Below, one piece after another: positions 17,353 to 26,422 of a stretch of DNA of 64,000 bases. The DNA is from Aporhodopirellula aestuarii (GTDB taxonomy: Bacteria > Planctomycetota > Planctomycetia > Pirellulales > Pirellulaceae): contig NZ_JAMQBK010000016.1 of the NCBI RefSeq assembly GCF_023701485.1, forward strand, positions 62,001 through 126,000, given 5' to 3'. Both the position numbers and the translations under genes were made by a program. How positions within the stretch are numbered: the stretch's first letter is position 1; each line of letters opens with the position of its first letter. The notes beneath the pieces were generated by a model. The model searched no databases and was not told the DNA's origin. It was given only the letters and a program-made list of their open reading frames with translations.

Positions 17353-19041
17353 TCATTCAAGGTGACCACCGAGACGCTTCATTTTTATTGAAATCATAAA
17401 CATTGCGATCATAATCAACACGACACTGCAAACAAAATACCCGATGACCAACATCGGGCTTCCCGCATATGCCGCCGACGTTTCATCAACACGCAACAGA
17501 TTGCGATCCATCGGCAACGCGAACAATGCGCGAAACGGACTCGTCACACCGATCACATCAATCCACCCTCGCGTCGTTGCGGAGAACCCGAGCGTCGACG
17601 CCAACGTGCTCAGCCCCGGTGGGATCACGTAAAGTACAATCAGCACGACGTACGTCGTCATCAACGCCATCGCGGTGCGGTTCTGGTAAAGTGACGCTGT
17701 GATCGCGACGAATGCGTTGACCACAGACACGATGGCGGGCACCGCAAACAATCCGAAAACGAAAAACCAATTGGTGTAATAGTCCGGATTCAATACCAAC
17801 CCGAGTAACATTGGCCAGACCAGAAAACTGGTCAACACAAACGCGACGCGGAACCCGACAATGAACTTGCCCCAAAAGATCTTCCACGGTGACAACGTCG
17901 TCGTCAGCAACAAATCCAACGTCTGACGCTCTCGTTCGCTGGTAAACGATCCCGCCAAGAAAACAGGGCCAACCAACAAATTGAAAACAATCACGTAGAC
18001 CGCAAACCACGGTGAATACGGCGTTTGCCAAAACAACAACACGCCCATCAAAGGGATCGCCAGTAGAATGCTGATTTGAATCACCAGCCTCAACATCAAC
18101 GTGCCTTGGCTAAAGATTTCTCCGTGAATCTCTTTGTCGTAAACCGGATTGGCACCATCCTCCATCAACGTATCACGGCGAGGCGGCGCGAATAATCGAT
18201 CGGGAAACTGGTCCGGCTGAATCACCAACCCGACCGCCTCGGCTGCCTCTTGTTCGAGGTCAATGATTTCTTTGCCCTCACTGCCAACGTCCGGCGGATA
18301 CAACAGACGGCTGGCCGTCGCCGCTGTCATCAAGATCACTGCCGAGATCGCAAACGCGGGAACCACAAAAACGATTACCTTGAGTCGCAGCAACCCGTCC
18401 GCGGCCAGCGACTGCCACAACAACACACCGCCGATCACCAAAGGCAAGATCACCAGATAGCTGACGACTAACGAATTGCTCGTCCGCGAAAAATAGCTGC
18501 TGCAAAAAACTCCGATCGCGCCGAACAAGATCACCGACACGAATAAGCCGAGGTACGCCGCCGCAACCTCGTAAACGCTCACGCCACCGAGAGGCAGAAA
18601 CAACACGATGATCGGCAACGACGCCACGATCAAAAGCGCCAAATGCGTCAGCGCCGCAACCAACTTTCCCAGCACGATGGCACCGGGACGCAGCGGACTG
18701 GCTAATAGCATCTCGTACGTTTGCCGTTCCTTTTCACCCGAGATCGTTCCAGCTGCAAAGCTCGGCGCGATCAACGACGCGATCACGTATTGCCCTAGAA
18801 AAAAGAGATCGACTAATCGTCGCGCCGATGGAGGACTTTGCGTCAAATCCAATCGCTCGTCACTCGGCCACGCGATCAATGTCACCGCAGCGAGCAAGAC
18901 CTGATACACGGCCAACAAGATAAAGGCCCGATTGGTCCGCAAATTAACCAACAGTTCACGCTGCAAGACCGGATTGTTTTTAAAACCCAATCCCGCGGGT
19001 AGATTCCACCGCGTCGGCAATCTCGATAAGAAAGCGTTCAA
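17353..19041 (-). CDS. ABC-2 type transport permease, duplicated
   Basis: Inner-membrane permease of 562 residues made of two related halves, each with several hydrophobic helices. Each half carries the ABC-2/NatB signature: GTISGEKERQTYEMLLASPL in the first (about 100) and GSFTSERERQTLDLLLTTTL in the second (about 365). A hydrophilic segment of about 60 residues joins them. The start is a TTG at 19041 just before LPTRWNLPAGLGFKNN, with only a weak ribosome site. No ATP-binding gene lies next to it, so the ATPase must come from elsewhere. The 286 bases beyond the stop toward the hydrolase gene show no feature I can support. Substrate unknown. Confidence 0.85.
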   Translation of the reverse strand: MNAFLSRLPTRWNLPAGLGFKNNPVLQRELLVNLRTNRAFILLAVYQVLLAAVTLIAWPSDERLDLTQSPPSARRLVDLFFLGQYVIASLIAPSFAAGTISGEKERQTYEMLLASPLRPGAIVLGKLVAALTHLALLIVASLPIIVLFLPLGGVSVYEVAAAYLGLFVSVILFGAIGVFCSSYFSRTSNSLVVSYLVILPLVIGGVLLWQSLAADGLLRLKVIVFVVPAFAISAVILMTAATASRLLYPPDVGSEGKEIIDLEQEAAEAVGLVIQPDQFPDRLFAPPRRDTLMEDGANPVYDKEIHGEIFSQGTLMLRLVIQISILLAIPLMGVLLFWQTPYSPWFAVYVIVFNLLVGPVFLAGSFTSERERQTLDLLLTTTLSPWKIFWGKFIVGFRVAFVLTSFLVWPMLLGLVLNPDYYTNWFFVFGLFAVPAIVSVVNAFVAITASLYQNRTAMALMTTYVVLIVLYVIPPGLSTLASTLGFSATTRGWIDVIGVTSPFRALFALPMDRNLLRVDETSAAYAGSPMLVIGYFVCSVVLIMIAMFMISIKMKRLGGHLE

Positions 19042-19240
19042 ATTCTATGGATCTCGTGGCTGAGTGATAATCGCTGAGTGATGATCCACGTGCGATCGAC
19101 AATGACGCGACAAGCAAAGGCGTCCAAACAATCGGGTCGAGCCGCCAGCCCGCTTAAGATAGCATATCGTCTGCTCACCAACCGGTGCATCCGCAGATGG
19201 CGAGCTTACCGACACGCCAATCTCCGACCTGCGAGCCGAG

Positions 19241-20500
19241 TTACAAACGCGTTTTGGACTTCTCGCCCGCGATCTCCGCCACGTAACGCGGCACCGCAAA
19301 TCCCGGTAGCCGCGATTCTAGCTGGCTGATCAATTCGCGACCACGCTCGGCGTCGACCTCAAAGTGGGCCGCGCCGGATACGCGGTCGAGTTGATGCAGA
19401 TAATACGGCATCACGCGACACTCCATTAACGCCCGTGACAAATCCTCAAGCGTTTGCACATCGTCGTTAACACCTCGCAACAGCACCGATTGGTTCAAGA
19501 CGGGAATCCCCGCATCGACCATCCGCCCCATCGCCGCGGCGGTCTCCTCATCAATCTCGGCTGCGTGATTGCAGTGCACCACCATCCATGCGGTCAATCG
19601 TGAATGCTGCAATCGCCTCGTCAGAAACGAATTGACCCGCGAAGGAATCACGATGGGCATCCGCGAATGAATCCGCAATCGCCGCACGTGTCCGATCGCC
19701 TCGATCTTTTCGATCAGCGCATCCAATGCGGTATCCGTCATCGTCAACGGGTCCCCGCCGCTGAGGATCACCTCCTCGATGTCTGGGCGACCTCGCAAGT
19801 ATTCCATCGTCGGCTCATAGGCATCGCTCCGCGAACCGGCCTCCTGATAGGGAAACGACCGACGAAAACAGTAGCGGCAGTGCACACCACACGCCCCCGT
19901 CGTGATCACCAACGCCCTGCCCGAATACTTGTGCAAAACGCCGGGAGCCACGTTCGCTTGCAGATCGCCTACCGGATTGGAATCGAACCCCGCCACATCC
20001 ATCCCCTCGCTATCGACGGGCAGCACCTGCCTCAGCAGCGGGTCGCTCGGGTCGCCGTTACGCATCCGCGACGCAAATTCGCGAGGCACAAAAACCGGAA
20101 AACCGTAGTCCGCCCCCGCTTCCGTCGCGTCCGACCCCACAGCATCGAGCCCCACGACGCGGCGCAGTTCTTCCGAGGACCGGATCGCACTTTGCATTGA
20201 CGCGAGCCATTGATGGTCGTCTTGGAACGCTGATTTGTTGTTCGCAGTGACAATTCCTACCGCCTCGGACCGCCCGGTCTGGTGACCCGACCGGCCCCGA
20301 ACGGCCCGGTCTTCGTCCGCCGACTCGCTCGGCCCCGGCGGCCGCAACGGCGGCGACGGTCGTGCCGTCACCGATTCGCTCCGCGGAAAATCTTTGTCAG
20401 ATAGGGGCAGGACAATTGTGCCTTCGGTCGCTAAACTTTCCGCCTTCGGATTCACCGAGGACGCTGATTCGCTAACGAAATGGCGATAGTCCTGATTCAC
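19241..20500 (-). CDS. epmB: KamA-family radical SAM enzyme, EF-P (R)-beta-lysylation lysine 2,3-aminomutase
   Basis: Converts L-lysine to (R)-beta-lysine, the unit attached to elongation factor P. The radical SAM cluster motif CGVHCRYCFRRSFPYQE is complete. ILSGGDPLTMTD, the SAM/PLP-region motif IHSRMPIVIP and VLLRGVNDD follow in the usual order. The C-terminus MPYYLHQLDRVSGAAHFEV is characteristic of the EpmB branch. The gene is divergent from efp with 34 bases between the chosen starts, which strongly supports the EF-P role. The long frame runs to 20698 but would overlap efp. I chose the GTG at 20500, about 419 residues. Its first 90 residues are low-complexity, so a later start is also possible. 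Confidence 0.82.
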   Translation of the reverse strand: MNQDYRHFVSESASSVNPKAESLATEGTIVLPLSDKDFPRSESVTARPSPPLRPPGPSESADEDRAVRGRSGHQTGRSEAVGIVTANNKSAFQDDHQWLASMQSAIRSSEELRRVVGLDAVGSDATEAGADYGFPVFVPREFASRMRNGDPSDPLLRQVLPVDSEGMDVAGFDSNPVGDLQANVAPGVLHKYSGRALVITTGACGVHCRYCFRRSFPYQEAGSRSDAYEPTMEYLRGRPDIEEVILSGGDPLTMTDTALDALIEKIEAIGHVRRLRIHSRMPIVIPSRVNSFLTRRLQHSRLTAWMVVHCNHAAEIDEETAAAMGRMVDAGIPVLNQSVLLRGVNDDVQTLEDLSRALMECRVMPYYLHQLDRVSGAAHFEVDAERGRELISQLESRLPGFAVPRYVAEIAGEKSKTRL

Positions 20501-20534
20501 AGATATTCTTTTCCGTTTGGGAGTGACGCCCGCC

Positions 20535-21104
20535 GTGGCAACGTACAACACTAGCGATTTTCGCAAAGGCCTAAAGATCCAAATCGACGGCGAGCCGTAT
20601 TTGATGACCGAGATGATGTTCGTCAAACCCGGTAAAGGCAATGCGCTGTACAAGTGCAAAATGAAAAACCTGATCCGAGGCACCACGCTGGACCGCACCT
20701 ACAAAGGTGGCGACTCGCTCGAATCCGCCGACGTCGAAACCACCACGGTCCAATTCCTGTACCGTCAGGGCGAAGACTACGTGTTCATGGACGGAGCAAC
20801 CTTTGAACAGTACGAAGTCACCGGGGACGTTGCCGGAGACATCTGGAAATACATTAAAGATGGCATGGAATGCTCCATGACGCTCTACAACGGCACCGCG
20901 ATCATCGTCGAGCCGCCACAACACGTGCAACTCGAAGTCATCGAAACCGCACCTGGCACCAAGGGTGACACGGCGACCAACGTGACGAAGCCTGCCAAGA
21001 TGGAAACCGGAGCCGAATTCCTCGTTCCCGGATTCATCAAGGAAGGCAACGTCGTCAAGATCAACACGCAGTCCGGCGAATACGTCGAACGCGTCAGCAA
21101 CTAA
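20535..21104 (+). CDS. efp: Elongation factor P
   Basis: Relieves ribosome stalling at consecutive prolines. 189 residues in three beta-barrel domains, with typical landmarks MATYNTSDFRKGLKI at the start and TQSGEYVERVSN at the end. The tip loop reads FVKPGKGNALYK, so the modifiable Lys (Lys34 position of the E. coli protein) is present. This matches the neighbouring epmB gene for beta-lysylation. The GTG at 20535 gives the canonical N-terminus; an upstream TTG at 20517 would add six non-family residues. A strong intrinsic terminator lies 80 bases after the stop. An epmA ligase gene is not in this window. Confidence 0.97.
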   Translation: MATYNTSDFRKGLKIQIDGEPYLMTEMMFVKPGKGNALYKCKMKNLIRGTTLDRTYKGGDSLESADVETTTVQFLYRQGEDYVFMDGATFEQYEVTGDVAGDIWKYIKDGMECSMTLYNGTAIIVEPPQHVQLEVIETAPGTKGDTATNVTKPAKMETGAEFLVPGFIKEGNVVKINTQSGEYVERVSN

Positions 21105-21183
21105 GCGTCTGACGCACGAATCGCCCGGTTATTCCGAGCGAACGTTCCATCAATAAGCAGTGCCAATCGCCGCACAGCTGATC

Positions 21184-21211
21184 CGGCAGGTATTCACCTG
21201 CCGTTTTTTTT
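21184..21211 (+). terminator. Rho-independent terminator after efp
   Basis: CGGCAGGT (21184-21191), loop ATTC and ACCTGCCG (21196-21203) form a perfect 8-base-pair GC-rich stem followed by eight Ts (21204-21211). Its location 80 bases past the efp stop makes the call secure. Confidence 0.93.
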
Positions 21212-21395
21212 GCGCCGATTCTAGTGTCACGCAGGACTGCCCAGCGTTCGCCTGACCGCCGCCCCCCCGACTTCCTGGCACAAAACCGCCGGTTTTGTGC
21301 GCCGGCGAGGGCGTCATTTCGATTGAAACCGCTACAATTTGATTGTGTCCGGCCGACTCCGCCGCGTGACTCGCACTTGCCCACGGATCATCAAA

Positions 21396-23138
21396 ATGTC
21401 TCTGCAGCCCACCGAAACCATCCTCTCCAAAGTTGATTCGGCACGCCGGCGGCTGATCCTCGGTCGTTTCGGCAGCACGCTCGCGGTGACCGTGTTCGCT
21501 GCACTGCTAGTCAGTACCATCGCAATTGCGGCAATGGCGGTCGTACCACTCTCGACGCTCACCGGCTTGTTCGGCATCCAATCCGATGGAACCGGCGGAG
21601 GCGTGGAGCCCAACCAATGGGTCACCGCTTGGGTGGTCGCTTCGCTCACGCTGGCCGTTGTCGCAGCGGGAATTCACGCGTGGTGGTTTGCACCGTCCCG
21701 CGCAGACGTCGCCACCGAAGTCGACCGCCGATTTGGATTGCGTGAACGACTCAGCAGCTCGCTGGCCGTTTGCTCCGAAAACACCCCCGACCGCGATCCC
21801 GCACAACCCCGCTCGCAGTTCACCGAAGCCCTCGTCGATGATGCCACCCACCGTGCGCGTTCACTCAACATCGCCGAGAAATTTCCGCTTCGCGCCGGAC
21901 GTTCCGCTTGGCTGCCTCTTTCGCTCGTTCCAATTCTCGCCGCGATGATCATGGTCGTCGAACCGGCGACGCCCGCGACTCAAACCATGGCCGCGACGGA
22001 CTCCTCGGAAGTTCGCCAAGTGAAATCGGTCGCCGCGGAACTGAAGAAACGCATCGCCGAACAACGCCGCGCGTCCGAAGCCAAGGGGCTCAAAGAGGCT
22101 CAGGAGTTGTTCCAAAACATGGAACGGCAGCTCGATAAGATTACCAACAGCAAAACGCTCAACCGAAAAGACGCGTTGATCCAGCTCAACGAAATCAAAG
22201 ACCAAATCCAAGAACGCAAAGACCGTATCGGCTCCCCCGATCAACTCCGCCGAACCTTATCTCAAATGAGAGGCGTCGATGGCGGGCCAGCCGAAAAGAT
22301 CGCTGAGCAGATTCGAAAAGGTGACTTCGCCAGCGCTGCCGAAGAGATCCGAAAGCTCGCCAAGGACATCAAAGACGGCAAAATGGGCGAAAAGGAAATC
22401 AAAAAGCTCGCCGAACAATCTAAAAAGCTTGCCCAGCAAATGAAGGACGCCGTCAACGAACACGAGCAGAGAAAAGAACAACTTCGAGAACAAATCGAGC
22501 AAGCCAAACGGGAGGGCCGCAACGAAGACGCGGCGAAACTGCAGGAAAAACTCAATAAAGCCGAAGCCGCCGATTCGCAAATGCAACAGATGCAGCAGAT
22601 GCAGCAGATGGCCAAAGCGATGCAGGACGCCGCCGACGCGATGCAACAGGGCGACTCACAAGCCGCCGCAGATGCGATGCAGGAAATGAGTCAACAACTC
22701 GGCGAGATGCAAGCCGCGATGGAGGAGCTCGAAGACCTGCAATCCGCACTCGATGACCTCGCCCAATCCAAAGATCAAATGAATTGCAATGGATGCAACG
22801 GCGAAGGGTGCCAACAATGCATGGGCAACGGATTCGGCAATGGCCAGTGGCCCGGGTTCGGCATGGGAGAAGGTCAAGGCAAGGGCGATCGCCCCGAAGA
22901 AGAAACCGATACGAACTCTTACGACACTCAAGTCCGCGGCGACGTCAAACGAGGCAAATCGGTCATCGCCGGATTTGCCGACGGTCCCAACCGCAAAGGC
23001 CTCACCCGCGAAGAGATCAAGAGCGTGATCGAATCCTCGATCACCGAAGAAGGCGACCCACTCGAAGATCAAGTCCTCCCGCGAGACGAACGCGAACAAA
23101 CACGCCAGTACTTCGAGAGCTTACGCGAAGGCAGCTAA
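21396..23138 (+). CDS. Membrane-anchored coiled-coil protein with CxxC pairs, function unknown
   Basis: 580 residues from the ATG at 21396; a longer frame from 21339 adds 19 residues. Hydrophobic segments lie near 23-50, 75-95 and 165-185. A very long Lys/Glu/Gln coiled coil covers about 200-460, including a MQQMQQMQQM run encoded by near-perfect CAG/ATG repeats (about 22578-22610). Two Cys pairs, CNGC and CQQC, lie nine bases of coding apart within NGCNGEGCQQCMGNG, like half of a DnaJ-type zinc site. The C-terminus is hydrophilic, ending LPRDEREQTRQYFESL. This resembles large hypothetical proteins common in planctomycetes; I know no function. It stands alone after the efp terminator and is convergent with a small minus-strand gene. 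Confidence 0.75.
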   Translation: MSLQPTETILSKVDSARRRLILGRFGSTLAVTVFAALLVSTIAIAAMAVVPLSTLTGLFGIQSDGTGGGVEPNQWVTAWVVASLTLAVVAAGIHAWWFAPSRADVATEVDRRFGLRERLSSSLAVCSENTPDRDPAQPRSQFTEALVDDATHRARSLNIAEKFPLRAGRSAWLPLSLVPILAAMIMVVEPATPATQTMAATDSSEVRQVKSVAAELKKRIAEQRRASEAKGLKEAQELFQNMERQLDKITNSKTLNRKDALIQLNEIKDQIQERKDRIGSPDQLRRTLSQMRGVDGGPAEKIAEQIRKGDFASAAEEIRKLAKDIKDGKMGEKEIKKLAEQSKKLAQQMKDAVNEHEQRKEQLREQIEQAKREGRNEDAAKLQEKLNKAEAADSQMQQMQQMQQMAKAMQDAADAMQQGDSQAAADAMQEMSQQLGEMQAAMEELEDLQSALDDLAQSKDQMNCNGCNGEGCQQCMGNGFGNGQWPGFGMGEGQGKGDRPEEETDTNSYDTQVRGDVKRGKSVIAGFADGPNRKGLTREEIKSVIESSITEEGDPLEDQVLPRDEREQTRQYFESLREGS

Positions 23139-23159
23139 GCACTCCCACGCTCCGAAACA

Positions 23160-23363
23160 TCACCTCGCGTCGAATCGCGACTCCGAATCGGCAAAAATCT
23201 CAGGCGGTAGCTCGGTGTAATACATGGCCGCCGGGTCGATCCCCCGCGCATCGAGTCGCTCGAGATAGCGACGCGGTCCCGGTCGTCCGGCCACCCATGG
23301 AAGCGCAATGAGCCAGACCGCCGCGAGCAGCATGACGACCATCAACAGTTTGAGATAACGCAT
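23160..23363 (-). CDS. Small single-pass membrane protein
   Basis: 67 residues: MRYLKLLMVVMLLAAVW opens a single membrane helix or uncleaved signal anchor, followed by a charged 40-residue tail with RYLERLDARGIDPAAMYY. The ATG at 23363 is preceded by AAGGAG at an ideal seven-base spacing, which is rare in this window and decides the start over the 134-codon frame from 23564. The function is unknown. It converges on the coiled-coil gene, with 21 bases between stops. Confidence 0.6.
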   Translation of the reverse strand: MRYLKLLMVVMLLAAVWLIALPWVAGRPGPRRYLERLDARGIDPAAMYYTELPPEIFADSESRFDAR

Positions 23364-23756
23364 ACCCACGCTCCTTCCACCGTTGCCAATCCATTGCTTA
23401 CTCGAAGACCTGCCACGGACGCTCACGAGGCCCGCCGCTGACACCCTTGATCCTATCTCAATTCGCTGCCCGCGAACACTCAAACCAGCGGTGTCCCCCG
23501 CCGGATTCCTCCGACCTCGCACGTGACCGGAAACTCTCTCAGAATTCCTGACAAAAAACCGCACCGTAAGGCGGTTGAATACTCCATAGACCGTGGTATC
23601 GGGGCGAATTCCGAGATGCTATGCTGCTGTCCTCTTCTTCATACACCGCGGCAGCGAGCGAGCCCGATCCGTTGCGAGATCAGGGCGATTCCGACGAACA
23701 GCGGACCGGTGCGGTTATGAGCATTTTTCCCGTCACAGGATTTTGATAGGGCCGCG
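23364..23756. other. Intergenic region upstream of the sugar-use operon
   Basis: About 390 bases between divergent genes. It must hold promoters for both the small membrane protein and the MFS operon. I see no clear operator palindrome, hairpin or promoter pair. Confidence 0.3.
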
Positions 23757-25202
23757 ATGACAACGAACGAAATCGAAGCAACACCAGACTACCGCAAGCC
23801 CTTCATCACGATCACGATGCTGTTCTTCCTGTGGGGCTTCATCACGGTGATGAACGATGTGCTGATCCCTTATCTCAAGGACAGCTTTAGCCTGAGCTAC
23901 TTCCAAGCCGGGTTGGTGCAATTCGCATTCTTCGGAGCGTTCTTCTTTGTATCGCTGATTTATTATTTCGTGTCCCTTTCTAGCGGCGACCCGATCAACC
24001 GCATCGGCTACAAGTTCAGCATCATCGTCGCGTTGCTGATTTGCGGCTCAGGATGCGCCATGTTCTATCCCGCGGCTGAGTTTCGAGCGTACCCATTTTT
24101 CTTGGGCGCGTTGTTCTTGCTCGCCACGGGAGTGACCCTGCTGCAAATCGCGGCCAACCCGTACGCAGCCATCCTCGGCAAGCCCGAAACGGCATCGAGC
24201 CGGTTGAACTTGGCCCAAGGTGTCAACTCGCTCGGCACCACGATCGCGCCCATCGCAGGCGGTCTGCTGCTCTACAAAGTCTTCGCCACCGATGGCGAAG
24301 TCACCATCGACTCGATCAAAATTCCTTATCTCATCTACGGTTCGCTCTTCGTCCTGCTGGCAATCATTGTCTGGCGAAGTCACCTGCCTAGCTTTACCAA
24401 AGCTGAAGAGGAAAGCAGCGGCAGTCTCGGCGCCCTGCGTTTCCCGCACCTCCGCTTCGGCATGATCGCGATCTTCATGTACGTCGGCGGTGAAGTCGCA
24501 ATCGGTAGCTACCTGATTAACTTCATGAAACATGAGAGCATCATGGGGCTACCCGAATCGACCGCGAGTATCTACCTCGCCTATTACTGGGGCGGTGCCA
24601 TGATCGGCCGTCTGTGCGGTGCGATCTCGCTGAGCGATATCGAAAGCCAATCAAAGAAATACGCTGCGATGATCGCCACCGCCGTTATCGTGTTCTTCGT
24701 CGTCTATTTTGTTACCGCGATCCGACTCGATGACGGTGTGTTCACGATGGCATTCATGACCCCCGGACAAGTCGCACCGTTCTTTCTGTTGATCGCGCTT
24801 AACTTCGTCGCCTTCGTGTTCGGGCAAGGCAACGCCGCTCGGGCGCTCTGGGTGTTCTCCGCGTCCATGATCGTGCTTCTGAGCATCGCGGCATTCACCG
24901 GCGGATCACTCGCGTTTTGGGCGGCTCTCGGCACCGGCCTGTTTAACTCGATCATGTGGTCGAACATCTTCACGTTGGCAATCAAGGACCTTCGCGAACA
25001 CACTTCGCAAGGTTCGTCGCTGCTCGTGATGATGATTGTCGGTGGCGCGATTGTGCCTTTGATCATGGGCGCAGTCGCTGACCAGGTCGGCATCCAACTC
25101 GCCTTCGCGGTTCCAATCATTAACTACTTCTACATTGGCTTTTACGGTCTGATCGGCCATCGACATGTCGTTGCTGACGCTCAACCGGAGATCGCCGCAT
25201 GA
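23757..25202 (+). CDS. MFS sugar:H+ symporter, FucP/GluP-like
   Basis: Inner-membrane sugar importer. 481 residues with about twelve hydrophobic helices. The N-terminal motif FFLWGFITVMNDVLIPYLKD and the segment LLQIAANPYAAILG with NLAQGVNSLGTTIAPIAG are hallmarks of the fucose/glucose/galactose symporter family. The stop overlaps the next ATG as ATGA, so the transporter and the kinase are translationally coupled. With a secreted alpha-mannosidase third in the operon, mannose is the most likely substrate, but this is inference from context. The start ATG is preceded by an AGGG stretch at a plausible distance. Confidence 0.9.
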   Translation: MTTNEIEATPDYRKPFITITMLFFLWGFITVMNDVLIPYLKDSFSLSYFQAGLVQFAFFGAFFFVSLIYYFVSLSSGDPINRIGYKFSIIVALLICGSGCAMFYPAAEFRAYPFFLGALFLLATGVTLLQIAANPYAAILGKPETASSRLNLAQGVNSLGTTIAPIAGGLLLYKVFATDGEVTIDSIKIPYLIYGSLFVLLAIIVWRSHLPSFTKAEEESSGSLGALRFPHLRFGMIAIFMYVGGEVAIGSYLINFMKHESIMGLPESTASIYLAYYWGGAMIGRLCGAISLSDIESQSKKYAAMIATAVIVFFVVYFVTAIRLDDGVFTMAFMTPGQVAPFFLLIALNFVAFVFGQGNAARALWVFSASMIVLLSIAAFTGGSLAFWAALGTGLFNSIMWSNIFTLAIKDLREHTSQGSSLLVMMIVGGAIVPLIMGAVADQVGIQLAFAVPIINYFYIGFYGLIGHRHVVADAQPEIAA

Positions 25203-26296
25203 GTGATGACCGCATCGTCTTAACGCTCGACGCGGGCGGAACCAATTTCGTCTTTTCTGCGGTCGACGGCAGCGGCGAAGTCGTCGAACCGGTGCGTTTG
25301 CCCGCCGAAACGAAAGACCTGTCTAAAAGCCTCGCAACAATCAAAGATGGCTTCGCTCAGGTCGCCGAGTTGTCCCCGCGAAAGCCCGTTGCGATCAGCT
25401 TCGCGTTTCCCGGCCCCGCTGATTACCCTCGTGGCATCATTGATAATGTCGGCAACCTGCCCGCCTTCGCCGGCGGCGTGGCGTTGGGACCGTATCTCGA
25501 AGACCAGTTCAAGCTGCCGACGTTCATCAATAACGACGGCGACCTGTTTGCCTACGGCGAAGCGATCCAAGGATTGCTGCCCGACGTCAACCGTATGCTC
25601 GAAGTCGCCAACAGCCCGAAACGTTATCGAACGCTGTTTGCCGTCACACTCGGCACCGGTCTCGGAGGCGGACTGGTTCACAACGGCGAACTTTTCATCG
25701 GTGACAACTCAAACGCCGCCGAAGTCTGGCTGCTCCGCAATCGCCTCCGGCCGGACTGTTTCGCCGAAGAAGGTGCGTGCATTCGAGCCGTCCGTGGCAG
25801 CTACGCGCGACTGACCGGAACGTCCTTCGACGACGCTCCCACCCCGCAAGAGATCGCAGCCATCGCCGACGGCGACTCATCCGGCGATCGCAAGTCCGCT
25901 GCCGCCGCGTTTGCGGAACTGGGCCGTGTCGTCGGCGACGCGCTCGCCAACGCCATGACATTGCTCGACGGCCTCGTTGTCATCGGCGGCGGAATCTCAA
26001 ACGCTCATCGAATTTTCATGCAACCACTCATCGATGAGATGCAGAGTAAAATCCTGACCTATGACGGTCGCGAGATGGACCGCATCGTCCAAAAAGTCTT
26101 CAACCTCGAAGATGCAGAGCAAACCAGATCGTTCGTCGCCGGTGCAAATAAAATCATCACCGTACCTGGCAGCGATCGCCAACTATCCTATGACCCGATG
26201 AAACGAATCGGCATCGGCGTCAGCCGGCTGGGAACCAGCACCGCGGTCTCCGTCGGCGCGCACGCGTTTGCCCTCAACGCGATTGATTCCAAATAA
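25199..26296 (+). CDS. ROK-family sugar kinase
   Basis: Cytoplasmic kinase expected to phosphorylate the imported hexose. The ATP phosphate motif LTLDAGGTNFVFSAV is at the start, the catalytic Asp is in FINNDGDLFAYGEA (near residue 110), and the second phosphate motif is TLGTGLGGGLV. The usual ROK zinc site (a GH pair then CxCGxxGCxE) is degenerate: the region reads RPDCFAEEGACIRAV with two Cys, and the expected upstream His is absent. The length is 365 residues versus about 300 usual, owing to extra segments after residue 190. It is second in the operon, overlapping the symporter by 4 bases. It is a glucokinase or mannokinase; the substrate is not determinable here. Confidence 0.88.
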   Translation: MSDDRIVLTLDAGGTNFVFSAVDGSGEVVEPVRLPAETKDLSKSLATIKDGFAQVAELSPRKPVAISFAFPGPADYPRGIIDNVGNLPAFAGGVALGPYLEDQFKLPTFINNDGDLFAYGEAIQGLLPDVNRMLEVANSPKRYRTLFAVTLGTGLGGGLVHNGELFIGDNSNAAEVWLLRNRLRPDCFAEEGACIRAVRGSYARLTGTSFDDAPTPQEIAAIADGDSSGDRKSAAAAFAELGRVVGDALANAMTLLDGLVVIGGGISNAHRIFMQPLIDEMQSKILTYDGREMDRIVQKVFNLEDAEQTRSFVAGANKIITVPGSDRQLSYDPMKRIGIGVSRLGTSTAVSVGAHAFALNAIDSK

Positions 26297-26422
26297 GCCT
26301 GAGGGATGTTGGTACCTCAACCTGCCTCGATCGCATGCCGCGTCACGCTGCGCGTTCACCCTCCTTCCTTTGACTGACACCAAAAATCGAGCCCGCGAAT
26401 CATCGGCAATTCAACCCCACTT

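Noticed and set aside
17156-17356. 66-codon minus-strand frame overlapping the ABC-2 permease stop by ATGA
   Set aside because: The overlap suggests coupling, but the protein has random-looking composition and no family features.
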